From: Argyresthia goedartella
Lineage: Eukaryota; Arthropoda; Insecta; Lepidoptera; Argyresthiidae
Length of the DNA: 64,000 bases
Assembly: GCA_949825045.1 (NCBI GenBank)
Contig: OX463816.1
Location: 11,899,579 to 11,963,578 of the forward strand
Direction of reading: 5' to 3'
The position numbers were made by a program, and so were the translations under genes. The notes under the pieces are model-generated. The model saw only the letters and a program-made list of their open reading frames with translations, ran no database searches and was not told the origin of the DNA. Positions 47,700 to 59,900 of this stretch are shown in pieces (position 1 is the stretch's first letter; each line of letters begins with the position of its first letter).

Positions 47700-49840
47700 G
47701 CGTCTTTTATGTTGTTGGGTGTTCTGTTTGCTTTGAGTGCATAGATGGGATGGCGTTGTATTGTAAGTAAGAAAGAAAATTCAAAGTTCTAAACTAATTT
47801 GGGTGGGTCCTCAGTCCTTTAAAGTCTTATATGTTGGGGGTGTTCTGTTTGCTTTGAGTGCATAGGTGGGATGGCGTTGTATTGTAAGTAAGAAAGAAAA
47901 TTTAAAGTTCTATACTAGTTTGGGTGGGTCCTCAGTCCATTAAAGTCTTTTATGTTGGGGGTGTTCTGTTTGCTTTGAGTGCATAGGTGGGATGGCATTG
48001 TATTGTAAGTAAGAAAGAAAATTCAAAGTTCTAAACTAGTTTGACTGGGTCCTCAGTCTTTTAAAGTCTTTAATGATGTGGGTGTTCTGTTTGCTTTGAG
48101 TGCATAGGTGGGATGGCGTTGTATTGTAAGTAAGAAAGAAAATTCAAAGTTCTAGACTAGTTTGGGTGGGTCCTCAGTCCATTAAAGCTTTTATGTTGGG
48201 GGTGTTCTGTTTGCTTTGAGTACATAGGTGGGATGGCATTGTATTGTAAGTAAGAAAGAAAATTCAAAGTTCTAGACTAGTTTGGGTGGGTTCTCAGTCC
48301 TTTAAAGTCTTTACTGTTGTGGGTGTTCTGTTTGCTTTGCGTGCATAGGTGGGATGGCGTTGTATTGTAAGTAAGAAAGAAAATTCAAAGTTCTAGACTA
48401 GTTTGGGGGGTCCTCAGTCCTTTAAAGTCTTTAATGATGTGGGTGTTCTGTTTGCTTTGAATGCATAGGTGGGATGGCGTTGTATTGTAAGTAAGAAAGA
48501 AAATTCAAAGTTCTAGACTAGTTTTGGGTGGGTCCTCAGTCCTTTAAAGTCTTTAATGTTGTGGGTGTTCTGTTTGCTTTGAGTGCATAGGTGGGATGGC
48601 GTTGTATTGTAAGTAAGAAAGAAAATTCAAAGTTCTAGACTAGTTTGGGTGAGTTCTCAGTCCATTAAAGTCTTTTATGTTGGGAGTGTTCTGTTTGCTT
48701 TGCGTGCATAGGTGGGATGGCGTTGTATTGTAAGTAAGAAAGAAAATTCAAAGTTCTAGACTAGTTTGGGGGGTCCTCAGTCCTTTAAAGTCTTAAATGA
48801 TGTGGGTGTTCTGTTTGCTTTGAGTGCATAGGTGGGATGACGTTGTATTGTAAGTAAGAAGGAAAATTCAAAGTTCTAGACTAGTTTGGGTGAGTCCTCA
48901 GTCCATTAAAGTCTTTTATGTTGGGGGTATTCTGTTTGCTTTGCGTGCATAGGTGGGATGGCGTTGTATTGTAAGTAAGAAAGAAAATTCAAAGTTCTAG
49001 ACTAGTTTGGGGGGTCCTCAGTCCTTTAAAGTCTTTAATGATGTGGGTGTTCTGTTTGCTTTGAATGCATAGGTGGGATGGCGTTGTATTGTAAGTAAGA
49101 AAGAAAATTCAAAGTTCTAGACTAGTTTGGGTGAGTCCTCAGTCCATTAAAGTATTTTATGTTGGGGGTGTTCTATTTGCTTTTCGTGCATAGGTGGGAT
49201 GGCGTTGTATTGTAAGTAAGAAAGAAAATTCAAAGTTCTAGACTAGTTTGGGGGGTCCTCAGTCCTTTAAAGTCTTTAATGATGTGGGTGTTCTGTTTGC
49301 TTTGAGTGCATAGGTGGAATGGCGTTGTATTGTAAGTAAGAAAGAAAATTCAAAGTTCTAGACTAGTTTGGGTGAGTCCTCAGTCCATTAAAGTCTTTTA
49401 TGTTGAGGGTGTTCTGTTTGCTTTGCGTGCATAGGTGGGATGGCGTTGTATTGTAAGTAAGAAAGAAAATTCAAAGTTCTAGACTAGTTTGGGGGGTCCT
49501 CAGTCCTTTAAAGTCTTTAATGATGTGGGTGTTCTGTTTGCTTTGAATGCATAGGTGGGATGGCGTTGTATTGTAAGTAAGAAAGAAAATTCAAAGTTCT
49601 AGACTAGTTTGGGTGGGTTCTCAGTCCTTTAAAGTCTTTACTGTTGCGGGTGTTCTGTTTGCTTTGCGTGCATAGGTGGGATGGCGTTGTATTGTAAGTA
49701 AGAAAGAAAATTCAAAGTACTAGACTAGTTTGGGTGGGTTCTCAGTCCTTTAAAGTCTTTACTGTTGTGGGTGTTCTGTTTGCTTTGCGTGCATAGGTTG
49801 GATGGCGTTGTATTGTAAGTAAGAAAGAAAATTCAAAGTT
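47700..49840 (+). repeat. Satellite array, left part (18 units of about 120 bp)
   Basis: Units share CTCAGTCCTTTAAAGTC, GTGTTCTGTTTGCTTTG, GCATAGGTGGGATGGCG and TTGTATTGTAAGTAAG. Between about 48660 and 49560 two unit types alternate (CCATTAAAGTC with GTTGGGGG, and CCTTTAAAGTC with GATGTGGG), a dimer of about 240 bp. The array stops at CAAAGTT 49834-49840 and resumes at 62079. Confidence 0.95.
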
Positions 49841-50125
49841 TTGCACGACAGAACCTGAAAAGACTACTTTGTACATAGTTTTTATCTTATTTTGTTTTTT
49901 ATACGTTTTAGGATTGTATTTTATTATGTATGTGTTTTTGCTAGCGATTCCATCCCCGGTTAGGTGGGTACACAATTTCCAATAGGAAATAGCCCATAGT
50001 TTCAGTAGATTTGCAAGTAAATAATCAAATTAGAGCACATAATTCCAATTAGAATTTACACTAATTACACTCACTATCTCATAAGAAGGGGAGGAAACCT
50101 AGCAAAAACAAGCGAGAGAAAGAGA
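49841..50125. other. Left half of an unidentified insert within the satellite
   Basis: This sequence, starting TTGCACGACAGAACC, is neither satellite nor LTR element. With 61592-62078 it would make about 0.77 kb. Both outer junctions share AAAGTT with the satellite, as a short target duplication would. Confidence 0.55.
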
Positions 50126-50130
50126 CAGTG
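50126..50130. other. Target-site duplication CAGTG, left
   Basis: It is identical to 61587-61591 on the far side of the LTR retrotransposon. Five base pairs is the usual size for this class. Confidence 0.9.
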
Positions 50131-50261
50131 TGTCAGGTATTCGATTGTATGTTTTGTCTCGCTCTCGCTTTCTTGTCATTTCGTTACTGTGCTAGTGGCA
50201 TACGCTCTGATTTAATAAACCTATATTAATTAATTGTAGTGTTTAAACTGAAGATACAACA
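50131..50261 (+). repeat. 5' LTR
   Basis: It begins TGTCAGGTATTCG and ends GAAGATACAACA. It matches 61456-61586 at every base I compared. It includes AATAAACC near 50217 as a possible polyadenylation signal. Confidence 0.95.
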
Positions 50262-50264
50262 GTT

Positions 50265-50274
50265 TGGCGACGAT
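50265..50274 (+). promoter_or_regulatory. Primer binding site, probably tRNA-Ser
   Basis: TGGCGACGAT starts three bases after the LTR and would pair with a tRNA ending TCGTCGCCA, as insect tRNA-Ser(GCU) is expected to. Confidence 0.7.
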
Positions 50275-51510
50275 TATATGGACCAGTGCACAAATAGAAC
50301 ACAAAATTTTATTGTTGAGAGAAGAGACAAGAGGATTATCAAGGAAATAAATTAATAGAACACGTAGCATCGATGTGAAGTTAGTCACGAGTGAGCAAGG
50401 AATCTATTCATTGTTCTGTGGGTGGGATCACTGCGAGTGAGTCCTTGACAGTTCGTTCCGAGCGAACGAATCGTTCGTTCTGTGGTTCGATCAATTGACA
50501 GAGGAGTGAAGTGTGCGCGCATTGCAAGCGAATTCCTAAGTTCGCCATTACCAAAGCCATTACCTTTACGATAAAACAAACAAATTGATCATGTTTCTTA
50601 ACCTGTCAACAGTGGGCGCCATTTTGGATTTCTTCACCCACACTGTGCAATCCAATTTGGGACGATTCACTGACAGGCGTTTTTGAGTGCCAATTTTCAG
50701 ATTATAATGAAATTCTCTAATTCTAGTTAGAATTATGGTTATTTCTCATTGGAATAGTATTCCTAATAGAATCCTTTATCTTTTCTACCAATTGCACCTG
50801 TATTCCAATTCGCTTTCGGCTAATATTTGTTAGTCAATATCTAGTACCCTAATTTTTACTTGAATTACTGAAATATTTAAAAAAACAGAGCATTATTTGG
50901 CCTCAAAGTTTAGTTTTAATTATGCGTTATCGTGTCTAAAACTATAATAAACATAAACACAGGTTATCTTCATATATTTATTTATCATAAAACTACTTTT
51001 TAAAATGGTACAAGAAAGACCCCCCTCTTGTAAGTAACATAAAAGTAGGTACATACTTTTGAACTTTACCAGATTATTATTTCCATAAGGAACCAATATT
51101 CTTATGTTTACAGTAACTAGAGCACATCAGCTCTAAGCAACCAGAGCCTCACAGTTGTAAGATGTATATATTTAGAGTAGGAGTTGAACAAAAATGACAC
51201 TGTAATATGGCACTGAAAACAGTAGTTTAGAAAATCCAATGTTTTTGGTAGAAAGGCAGTAGATATAATAAGGTTTATTCGTTTTTTAAGAACTACATAG
51301 AACACAGTATTTATTTTAAACATAAAAAACATGGCCTTTCATATAAATATTTTAAGCACCATGTTCATAAACATTGTAAATAATCATCCACTATGGGGCC
51401 AAAGAGGCTAATATAGTATGGATAATACTTTTTATTTTAAAATTGGGTTTTCGGATATTAACATGTATTATGTAATCGGATATAGATATTATACAATTTA
51501 ACAACATGGC

Positions 51511-51710
51511 ATCACGCTTTTCACATCTGGGGTGGCAGAGGAACATTTACATATATTTTTAAACTATTAGCATAAATTACTAGTGTTTAAAATAGTAAAC
51601 TAAAATTTCAATGTGTTCCATCCAAGAGACATAATAACATCGGATAAAAACATTTATAACATTATAACAACATAGCATCACGCCTGTTCCCATTCGGGGT
51701 GGCAGAGGAA
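51511..51710 (+). repeat. CACGC..TTCCCAT..GGGGTGGCAG repeat, copies 2 and 3
   Basis: Two copies about 166 bp apart, each followed by GGAACATTTACA and a T run, lie downstream of the transposase stop. They resemble the motifs at 28277 and 55069. Confidence 0.65.
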
Positions 51711-52214
51711 CATTTACACATTTTTTTTAACTATCATAAATAACCAGTGTTAAAATAGTTCCATCTAAGTGGCATTTACATTAAGGCACATACATTTTGT
51801 AATAAAAAACCAAACCAAATAAATGTCAATATGGATACAAATAAATAATAATTTGCTATCACGTGACTATTTCTCACAATTATACAACTGTCTCATAATA
51901 CAAAAAATACACAAAAAAGCAGGAAAAGTTATGTATGCATACCATTTGGATGGTAGGCGGATGGTGGTGGTAAAAGATAGATTTTCAGAAGGTTCAAGTT
52001 AAAAAAAAAATGACTATAAAACCATACAGATTGCTTAGTCAACGTCTAAATATGCATAAAGACCAAGCAGTTTTGTCATCTAAATATTCTTTTACACTGT
52101 AATAAGACTTCTATAATAGTCCGTTTTTGACATAGTTTTTGAACCTCCTTTCTGGAGGGTATTAAATATAGTGTATAAAAGGTATAGCGTCTGTGTAGTG
52201 TATGATGTGTAGTG

Positions 52215-54148
52215 TTACTGAATGTGTGCTTTTATGTGTGGCTCGAAGCAGGTGAATGCGCACAAGGCGATTTGGCACTTCTTGCAGTAGGATGAAGTGC
52301 GCTTTTTGCATATTTGGCACACTCTCCTATGGCGTTCGCGCTTGTCGCTGGCAATAAAATCGTATTGCACCGGAAAATGTCCTACTACAATTTCCGGTGT
52401 CTCTGCAGTGTGTGAGTCTGTGTGCGTGTTTGGTGTGTGGCGCGCAGGTGTGTGCTGTGTAGGTGTGAGGTGGCGTTCAAGCAACTGCTTGACCAAAGTT
52501 TCCCGGAAAGCTCGGTGGGCTACAACGTCTTGGTCATTTTTGACCAATATATAAGCGTTAAGGACGCTAGTATTCAAGAGCCTTCTAAAAAGCTTCTTGT
52601 ACCACACTTTATTCCGTCGCCTTTCTATGGGGTACATCGACAACATCTGGTCTTTCTTATCGACTCCGCCCATGCGCACGTTGTAGTCGGGGATTATTGA
52701 GGGCTTCGGTGTTGGGCCACAATTCACGGTTTGAAGCCCGTGGTATGTAGAGATAAGAGCGACGCGGTTCTTATCTTTCCATACAACGAGATCCACATCG
52801 CCTGAAGTACAGCCATACACCTTACCAACCACCATTTCGTTCTTTTTCAACTGCGTCAACTCGACCGGAACGAACTTGCGATTGGTCCGAAGCGTCCCCA
52901 CGCAGTCAAATCCTCGGCATTTTAACTCGCGTGCAAGGGCGGGCGAATTATAAAAGTTGTCCATCCAGATGGTATGGCCCTTATGCTCAAGCCCATTTAA
53001 AAGCCTGAGCACAAGGGCAGGCACGGTTCCAGATACTGGACTCTCTTCATGTTGGTCGGTGACATGGTGGCCAGCATGGACTTCAAAACGCCACAAGTAG
53101 CCCGACGTAGACTCACAAACCTCATAAGTTTTTATACCGACGCTTGCTGCCTTGTTGTGGATGAATTGGTTAATGTCTAACCAGCCCTTCCACATGGTCA
53201 AACTCTCATCGAGAGCGATGTTTTGAGACAAGTTGTATAGTTGTGAGAACTTGTCATTGAGGTGGTCAAGAATGGGCCGAATTTTATGAACCTTAGCTTC
53301 AGGCCGGGTCATGTTAGCCATATTGACATTTGTATTATTTTGGAAGTGGAGACATCTACTCAACAGGTGAAAGCGGTCATACCTCATCGCAACCGTGAAC
53401 CCCGGGGTGCTGAAGATATCGACGGTTTTATTCCAATAATGCTCTAAACGTGATTTTGTCACAATTCCGGTAGCCAGAATTATGGCAAAATACACGTATA
53501 GTTCCTCGACCGACGTATCCACCCATTTGGTGATTCTGCTGCAGGGCCGCATCGAACCGTCCTGCAGCATACTCGCTCCCACCTGTTCAGCGTATAGATT
53601 AGTCTCCCGAGCAATGTGCTCCATTATCGGGCGATCCCATATAGCAGTAAATGCTTCATATGGGGTGCTAAATGGAGTAGTGGGACCACAGTTTATGTGC
53701 GAGAAAGGTTCCCTCCTCAGTTCAGCTGGAATCTGAGAAGTCGGGAATGCTCTCCATTCAAAAAGAAACTTATTGATATCATGCAGCGGCCCAGACTCTG
53801 GCTGGGGCTGCGGCTGCGACTCGGACTCGGACTCGGGCTGGGGCTGCGGCTGCAGCTCGATCTCGGGCTGGGGCAGCGGCTGCAGCTCGATCTCGGGCTG
53901 GGGCTGCGGCTGCAGCTCGATCTCGGGCTGGGGCTGCGGCTCGGACTCAGGCTGGGGCTGCGGCTCGGGCTCCATGACGACGACGACGGGGACACGTGGT
54001 TGAGGTGGCCACTGATACACTAAATCATGAGGTATGTCATTATTCTCCTCCTCGTCGTCGTCATATACCCGCCTGCCCTTAGTTTCAGTTGTCTGAAGAG
54101 TAGCGTTATCTAACTCCTCTTCAGAATCGTCGGAGTCCTCTTCGCTAC
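52215..54148 (-). CDS. piggyBac transposase main exon (catalytic core)
   Basis: The acceptor is CAAAACAG before 54148; the stop is at 52215-52217. It holds the acidic end, the Pro-Gln-Glu repeat (about 53785-53980), the DDE-type core and the zinc finger. No stop or frameshift is seen, so the product could be active. Confidence 0.93.
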
Positions 54149-56639
54149 CTGTTTTGAATATTTAAAATAATGTGAGTCGTCTGAAGTGTGAAGGAAAAAT
54201 CGTCACGCCACCCTATGTTATATTGAGTATCTGCATGAACTGGAAGAAATCTATTACTATGGTGTAGCTATTATAAGTTTTCTGTATGTCTGTTTCTGTA
54301 GTACAAGCAGACAGAAGAAAAAAAATCGAATTACTAACGTAGCAATGTTTAATTTACTTACCATAAAACAGCACGTCCAGTATTTCATTATCACGCAGAT
54401 GATGACGCGACGAAGATGCTGCAGAGGATGTGGGGATTCTGTAAAAAATAATAATATTAAATTTCAAACCTCAAAAATGTGTGTAATGATGAAATTATCA
54501 CAAATTATTGTACTCACAGGCAACGTTTCGCTTTAGGGAGCGAGCATGCGGGTGAATTTTGGCTATTCCCTGGCCTAAAAAAAAACAGTAAGCAAATAAA
54601 GTAAATGAACACAGAAAAAAATACATTCGAAGTGATCTAAAAATAAATAATATACTCACTCTGGACGCTTTGTGCCTCTGTGTGGTGTAGGCGTTGACGC
54701 CGCACTACCACCACATTCAACGAACCTGAAATAATTTAAAAAATATATTATGGCTGACTATTTTTGAATTTAAAACTGTCAAGTTAGTCTTCAAACGCAT
54801 GTACCATTATTATTATCATTATCATTATCAATAACACGTAAAATAATTAAAGTATGTGAATACTTACAAAGCAGGTGATGGAGGAACAGAGCAAGGTAAT
54901 GGCACTGCCACATCACCGTTTACTGTCTCATTATCCTCGTCATCCATCCTCATGGCGTCGCCATCCTGATGTGAGGACCACAACATCTGAGTTCTAAAAA
55001 CAAAATAAAAATGTTGAGAAAGAGACAAAACCATTATGAATAAAACAATCAAACAAAACACTTAAGGGTCACGAATTTTCCCATACGGGGTGGTAGAGCA
55101 AACCAAAACATTATACTTACTCTAGTGAATGCCACGCAGAGGGAGCTATGGAACGGGCACTTTTTTTATGGAGAGGCCTTTCCAAGGACTGCTCCAATAC
55201 ATCCATATTTTCTATATCGCATTGAGTCCTGAAATACATTTTTGATATTAGATTTTATATGACTTTTGACAATAAGTTAGTATTGGGTTAGTATTGAAAA
55301 GCTGTTAGTTACAGGTCAGTTGCGGATGGCCTCCCTGCTCCCAAACCTCCTCGAGTGAGCGCACGGCCACGCCCACGCCCTCGCCCTCTGGCTCTTCCAC
55401 CTCTTGTAGTTCTTGCAGAAAAAAAAATACATGCAAAAAAATTGCGAAACCATAGTGCAAGTAAAAATCGTACAAAAATAATTAATCAATACAACACAAG
55501 CATAGTGCAGTGCAAGTCAAAATAATATATTAATAAATATACAATGCAAAAACACACTCAAAGATAGTGCCAGACTTACTAAAAAACGAAAATGATGAAA
55601 ATTACGTCCGATTTTTTTTATTAATTGGACAGTCAAAAATATTGATAAAAAACTAGAGTTAATATGACAAAAAGCTCACTATTTAGATACACAAATAAGC
55701 TTCAATCAACAAAATATAAAATTAAGAAAAATAAAAAATATCCTTGAAAATTTCATAATTTGTAGTCTAAAATGCTGACATAAGAGAAAAAATTCTATTG
55801 CAAAAAGTTCATCATTTACGGCCAGCAATAAGCCCCAATCAACAAAATAACAAATATACGAAAAATAAAAATGACTACATAGATAGTCTTAAAAAAATAA
55901 TTATTTTTACAGTTCAAACTATTAACAATAGAGTAAAGTATATTTGACAAAAAGTTTATAATTTAGATCCACCAATAAGTTTCCATCAACAAAATAAAAA
56001 ATATACGAAAAATAAAAAAAGGCCTTGAAAATTTAATAATTTGCAGTCTCAAATATTCTAACGAGAAAAAAAAATCTGACAAAAAGCTCATCATTTCCGT
56101 CCTCTAATAAGCCCCCGTCCACAAAATATCAAATAGACGATAAACATATATTGACAAAATTAGTTCAAGTCCTGCACTGGTTTATTAAATTATCCATGCT
56201 TTACTCCAAAGGTTATAAAAACAACAATCTTGCGAGCCCAAAAAATAAATGTTAGTAGGTATGCAAAGTGTCAGATCAAAACACTGAAAAGCCGTATCCA
56301 TGCTATCGTAGCGTCCCAAAGCTAACTGTCAAACCCTGTCAGTGAAAATGCTGCCTCCGGGTATGCGATTCCCCCGCATTTATTTTGATGATTTCTCTGT
56401 TGTTTTTTCACAGAAAACACGTGTTGCATGTATCTAACTGGAAACATACGAAATTTGCTGCCTTAAAGTGATAAACACTATCGGTTTTACCCATTAGGTT
56501 TATTCAAATGAGATGGAAACCAAGATCATGTTCCGTTGGTAAAGGCATGGCATCGTGGTTTGGGACAGAATCTTACTCACTATCTTACGCATATCGATGT
56601 TATTAATAGTTTAAATGAAGCATAACTTACCTCCCCATG
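52215..56639 (-). CDS. piggyBac-type transposase, eight exons, 824 aa
   Basis: A cut-and-paste transposase that targets TTAA. Minus-strand exons: 56632-56639, 55313-55411, 55121-55228, 54868-54993, 54660-54725, 54518-54574, 54362-54438 and 52215-54148. They total 2475 nt with every phase agreeing. The N-terminus starts MGRTTRGGRARGRGRGRALT, then turns acidic (LFYGSEEDSDDSEEE and YDDDEEENND). A Pro-Gln-Glu repeat of about 60 residues precedes the core. The catalytic aspartates sit in ALDESLTMWKG, IWMDNFYNS and NVRMGGVDKKDQ. The C-terminal cysteine-rich finger is RRVCQICKKRTSSYCKKCQI. Introns are unusual for this family. The AAG acceptor of exon 2 is the weakest junction. Confidence 0.85.
53785..53980 (-). 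repeat. In-frame Pro-Gln-Glu coding minisatellite
   Basis: Units of about 30 nt encode QPQPQPEIEL-like decapeptides within the transposase, between the acidic N-terminus and the core. Confidence 0.8.
55069..55099 (+). repeat. CACG..TTTTCCCATACGGGGTGG repeat, copy 4
   Basis: It lies within intron 3 of the transposase gene, in the same orientation as the other copies. Confidence 0.6.
55430..56630 (-). other. Intron 1 of the transposase gene
   Basis: AT-rich noncoding text. It contains a three-times-repeated theme near 55690, 55830 and 55985: AATAAGC.TCAATCAACAAAAT-like words followed by AAAAATAAAAA. Confidence 0.5.
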
Positions 56640-56975
56640 GTTTCCAAGCACCAAAACACTCACAAAACCGTTTTTTTTACTCAAATTGCGTGTCCTAAAA
56701 GCGCGCGACCTCCCTTTATAACTATGACTTTGGACTGAGTAGCGTGGGTATAAAATGACCGAAACGTTTCAAAATAATTCATTCATCATCTAGCCTGTTT
56801 CTTCATGGTCATTTTGACATAGGGTAGAAAGAGATCGGAACAAAATGAATGCAGCAATGAGTGCAAAATCGCGCCTATTTCATACCGACCGGATCCGGGT
56901 GGGCACACTGTGTAGGCATATTTTTTTAACCACCGGCTCCGGGTCGATTCACTGACCAGGGGTTATGTTTCAACA

Positions 56976-59900
56976 ATGTCTGATGATCACAAACCTAGAA
57001 GCTGGATATACACACTAAAAAAAGAAGAGCTGCAAGTGACTCTAAAAAGTTACAATATACCATTTGAAATAAATTCGACAGTCGAAGAGTTGCGGAAATT
57101 ATTGTCAAATTATTGCAAAGAAAAAGAAAAAACAAGTGAACACGAGAATAGTGAGAATAAAAACACGAAAATGACGACGTCACAATATAATATACAGCCA
57201 TTTAATGGAGAAAATTGGGAATGTTTTGAACAGCAGTTCGAGTGTCTTATTTTGTTAAATGAAGTAAAAGAAGAAAAGAAGGTGCCTTTGTTGCTAACTA
57301 AGATAACCTCACAGGTATTGGAAGTATTAAATTGTCTGTGTACACCAAAAAAAGTGACGACCTTTAGTTTTGCTGAACTATGTCAAAAGTTGAGAGATAA
57401 GTATACACCCAAAAAAGCCACAGCTATAGAACGTGCGACATTCCGTAACAGAAACCAGTTGCCAACGGAAACAATCGAGGAGTATGTTCTACAATTGCGG
57501 AAGTTGGGCGGAAAATGTGCTTTTAAGGACCTAGAAGACCAGATTAAGGAAAAATTAATAGATGGGGTATACTCAAAATTAATACAATTTGAACTACTAA
57601 AAAGTTGTACCACAGAGATGAGTTTAGAAGACACTATTATAGTAGCAAGAACAGTAGAAGGGGCCTTAATACAAACAAAGCATAAGGAAAGTTCAGTTAC
57701 AGAAATGTTTTGTTATCAACAAGGACAGAAAATGGAGAGAGGAAATAATAGTAAATATAGAAATAAAGCAAGCAAGGTGAATAAAACATTAACTAATAAT
57801 AACAACAGAGAAAGCAAATGTTTTTGTTGTGGTGCAAACAATCATTATAAAAAGGAGTGTAGGCTCATTAAAAAGTATTGCTCAGAATGTGGACAACAAG
57901 GCCATATTTATAAAATGTGTATGAGAAATAAAACAACACAAAAAATTTATTCAGTATCTGAGGACACAAAATCATCGGACGAACAAGAAGTTGAGGCAGA
58001 AACTTCAGCGGCACAAATGTTTAATGAGTATGAAATGTACTCAGTAAACGTAAGTAAAGTACCACCACTATATATTACATTAAATATTGAAGGAAAAACA
58101 TTGGACTTTCAGCTCGACACAGGGTCGGATGTTACAGTCATTCCATGCTCAGATTGTGAGAAATTCTTTAATAATAGACAGATTAGTGATTGTAAAGTGA
58201 GATTTAAAAATTTTGACCAAACAATATCAGAACCAGTAGGCATTTTAAAGGGTTTAACAGTAAAATACAAAAATGAACAGAGGAAATTAAATGTTTTTGT
58301 TGGAAATAATAAAATACCACGTATTTTAGGTAGGGATTGGTTAAATGAGTTTAATTTATGGCCACCGAAAATGGAAACACAACATATAAATTTTAATAAT
58401 CAAATTAATGAAAATTCTATTGCAGAAGCAGAACTATATGTAAAGAAAAGGTTCACGGAAGTATTTAGCCCAGGCTGGGGAAATTTTAAAGGAGAATCAA
58501 TTGAACTAAAATTAAAACCAGAAGCAAAACCAAAATTTCATCCAGTAAGAAGAGTACCATTAGCATTAAAAGAAAAGGTAAAATCAGAAATCTCTCGTCT
58601 AATTGAAAATGGTAGAATTGTGCCAGTAGAATATAGTCAATGGGGCACTCCTGTAGTACCAATTTTAAAACCAGATGGATCAGTACGTCTTTGTGGTGAT
58701 TACAAAACAACCATAAATCCACATCTGGAAGTTGATCACTTTCCATTACCACACATTGATGAAATATTTGAAACTTTAAAAAATGGACAATACTTCTGTG
58801 AACTTGATCTTAAAGAGGCTTATCTGCAAGCCCCATTAGAAAAAAAATCACAAGAGCTTACAACTATTGTAACAGAGGTAGGTACTTATAAATATCAATA
58901 CTTACCATATGGTGTAAGCACAGGGCCTGGATCATTTCAGCGATTGATGTACAATAAATTAAGAGACATTTCAAATACCTCTGTGTTCATAGATAATATC
59001 TATATTTGTGGAGAAACCATAAATGACACACTTGCAACCTTATGCAAAGTACTGACGAAGTTGCAAGAGTGTGAGTTTAAATTAAAAATAGAGAAATGTA
59101 AATTATTTACTACAAGTATAGATGTTTTTGGTTTCAAAATAACGAAAAATGATATAAGTGTAAATCGAAAAAATATAGAACCACTTTTAAATGCAGAAGT
59201 GCCGAAAAATATTACTATGTTAAAATCATTCCTAGGAAAAGTAACTTATTACTCACGATTTTTGAAAGATATGGCTCATATAATAGCACCTTTATATGAT
59301 TGTACAAAAAATAAAAAATTACAGTGGACAAAAGAATGTACTGACTCATTCAATAAAATTAAACAAAAATTAGCATGTGTTAGTAATTTAAGACATTATA
59401 ATCCAGATTTGCCACTGATATTAACATGTGATGCGTCACAAGTAGCTCTAGGAGCAATAATTTCCAATAGGGATGAAAATGGAGTAGTCAGACCAATCGC
59501 ATATGCTAGTAAGAAATTAAATTCAACAGAGGTAAAGTATTCAGCCATAGATAAAGAAGCAATGTCGATTATTTTTGGTGTGACCAAATTTTATAATTAT
59601 ATTTATGGCCGTACTTTTGAGTTAGAAACAGATAACGCAGCATTGGTAAGAATATTTGGTCCCACCAAAGGTATACCAAAAATGGCAGCAAAGAGGTTAC
59701 AACACTACGCCATTTTCTTGTCAGCATTTCAATATAAAATTAAGCACATTAAAACAAGTGTAAATCCAGCAGATTTCTTGTCTCGAACATTAACCGAAAA
59801 TTGTGAGGAAAATATGAATATGCATTCATTATGTTCAGAAGCAAATATAACTAACACTTACTATATAAATAATTCAGAAATTGAAATGCTAGACTGGAAA

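Larger units (their letters stand above)
50598..56966 (-). mobile_element. piggyBac-type element, boundaries uncertain
   Basis: The required TTAA targets are at 50598-50601 on the left and either TTAA 56926-56929 or a mutated TTAT 56963-56966 on the right. The left end reads CCTGTCAACAGTG. With the second choice the right end, reversed, reads CCCCTGGTCAGTGAATCG, a weak inverted match; with the first there is none. CGATTCACTGAC occurs on both sides in direct orientation (50664 and 56945). Only the transposase gene within is certain. Confidence 0.55.

Noticed and set aside
53616..54023. Plus-strand frames rich in Gly, Leu, Ser and Asp over the Pro-Gln-Glu repeat
   Set aside because: They are shadows of the repetitive transposase coding sequence on the minus strand.
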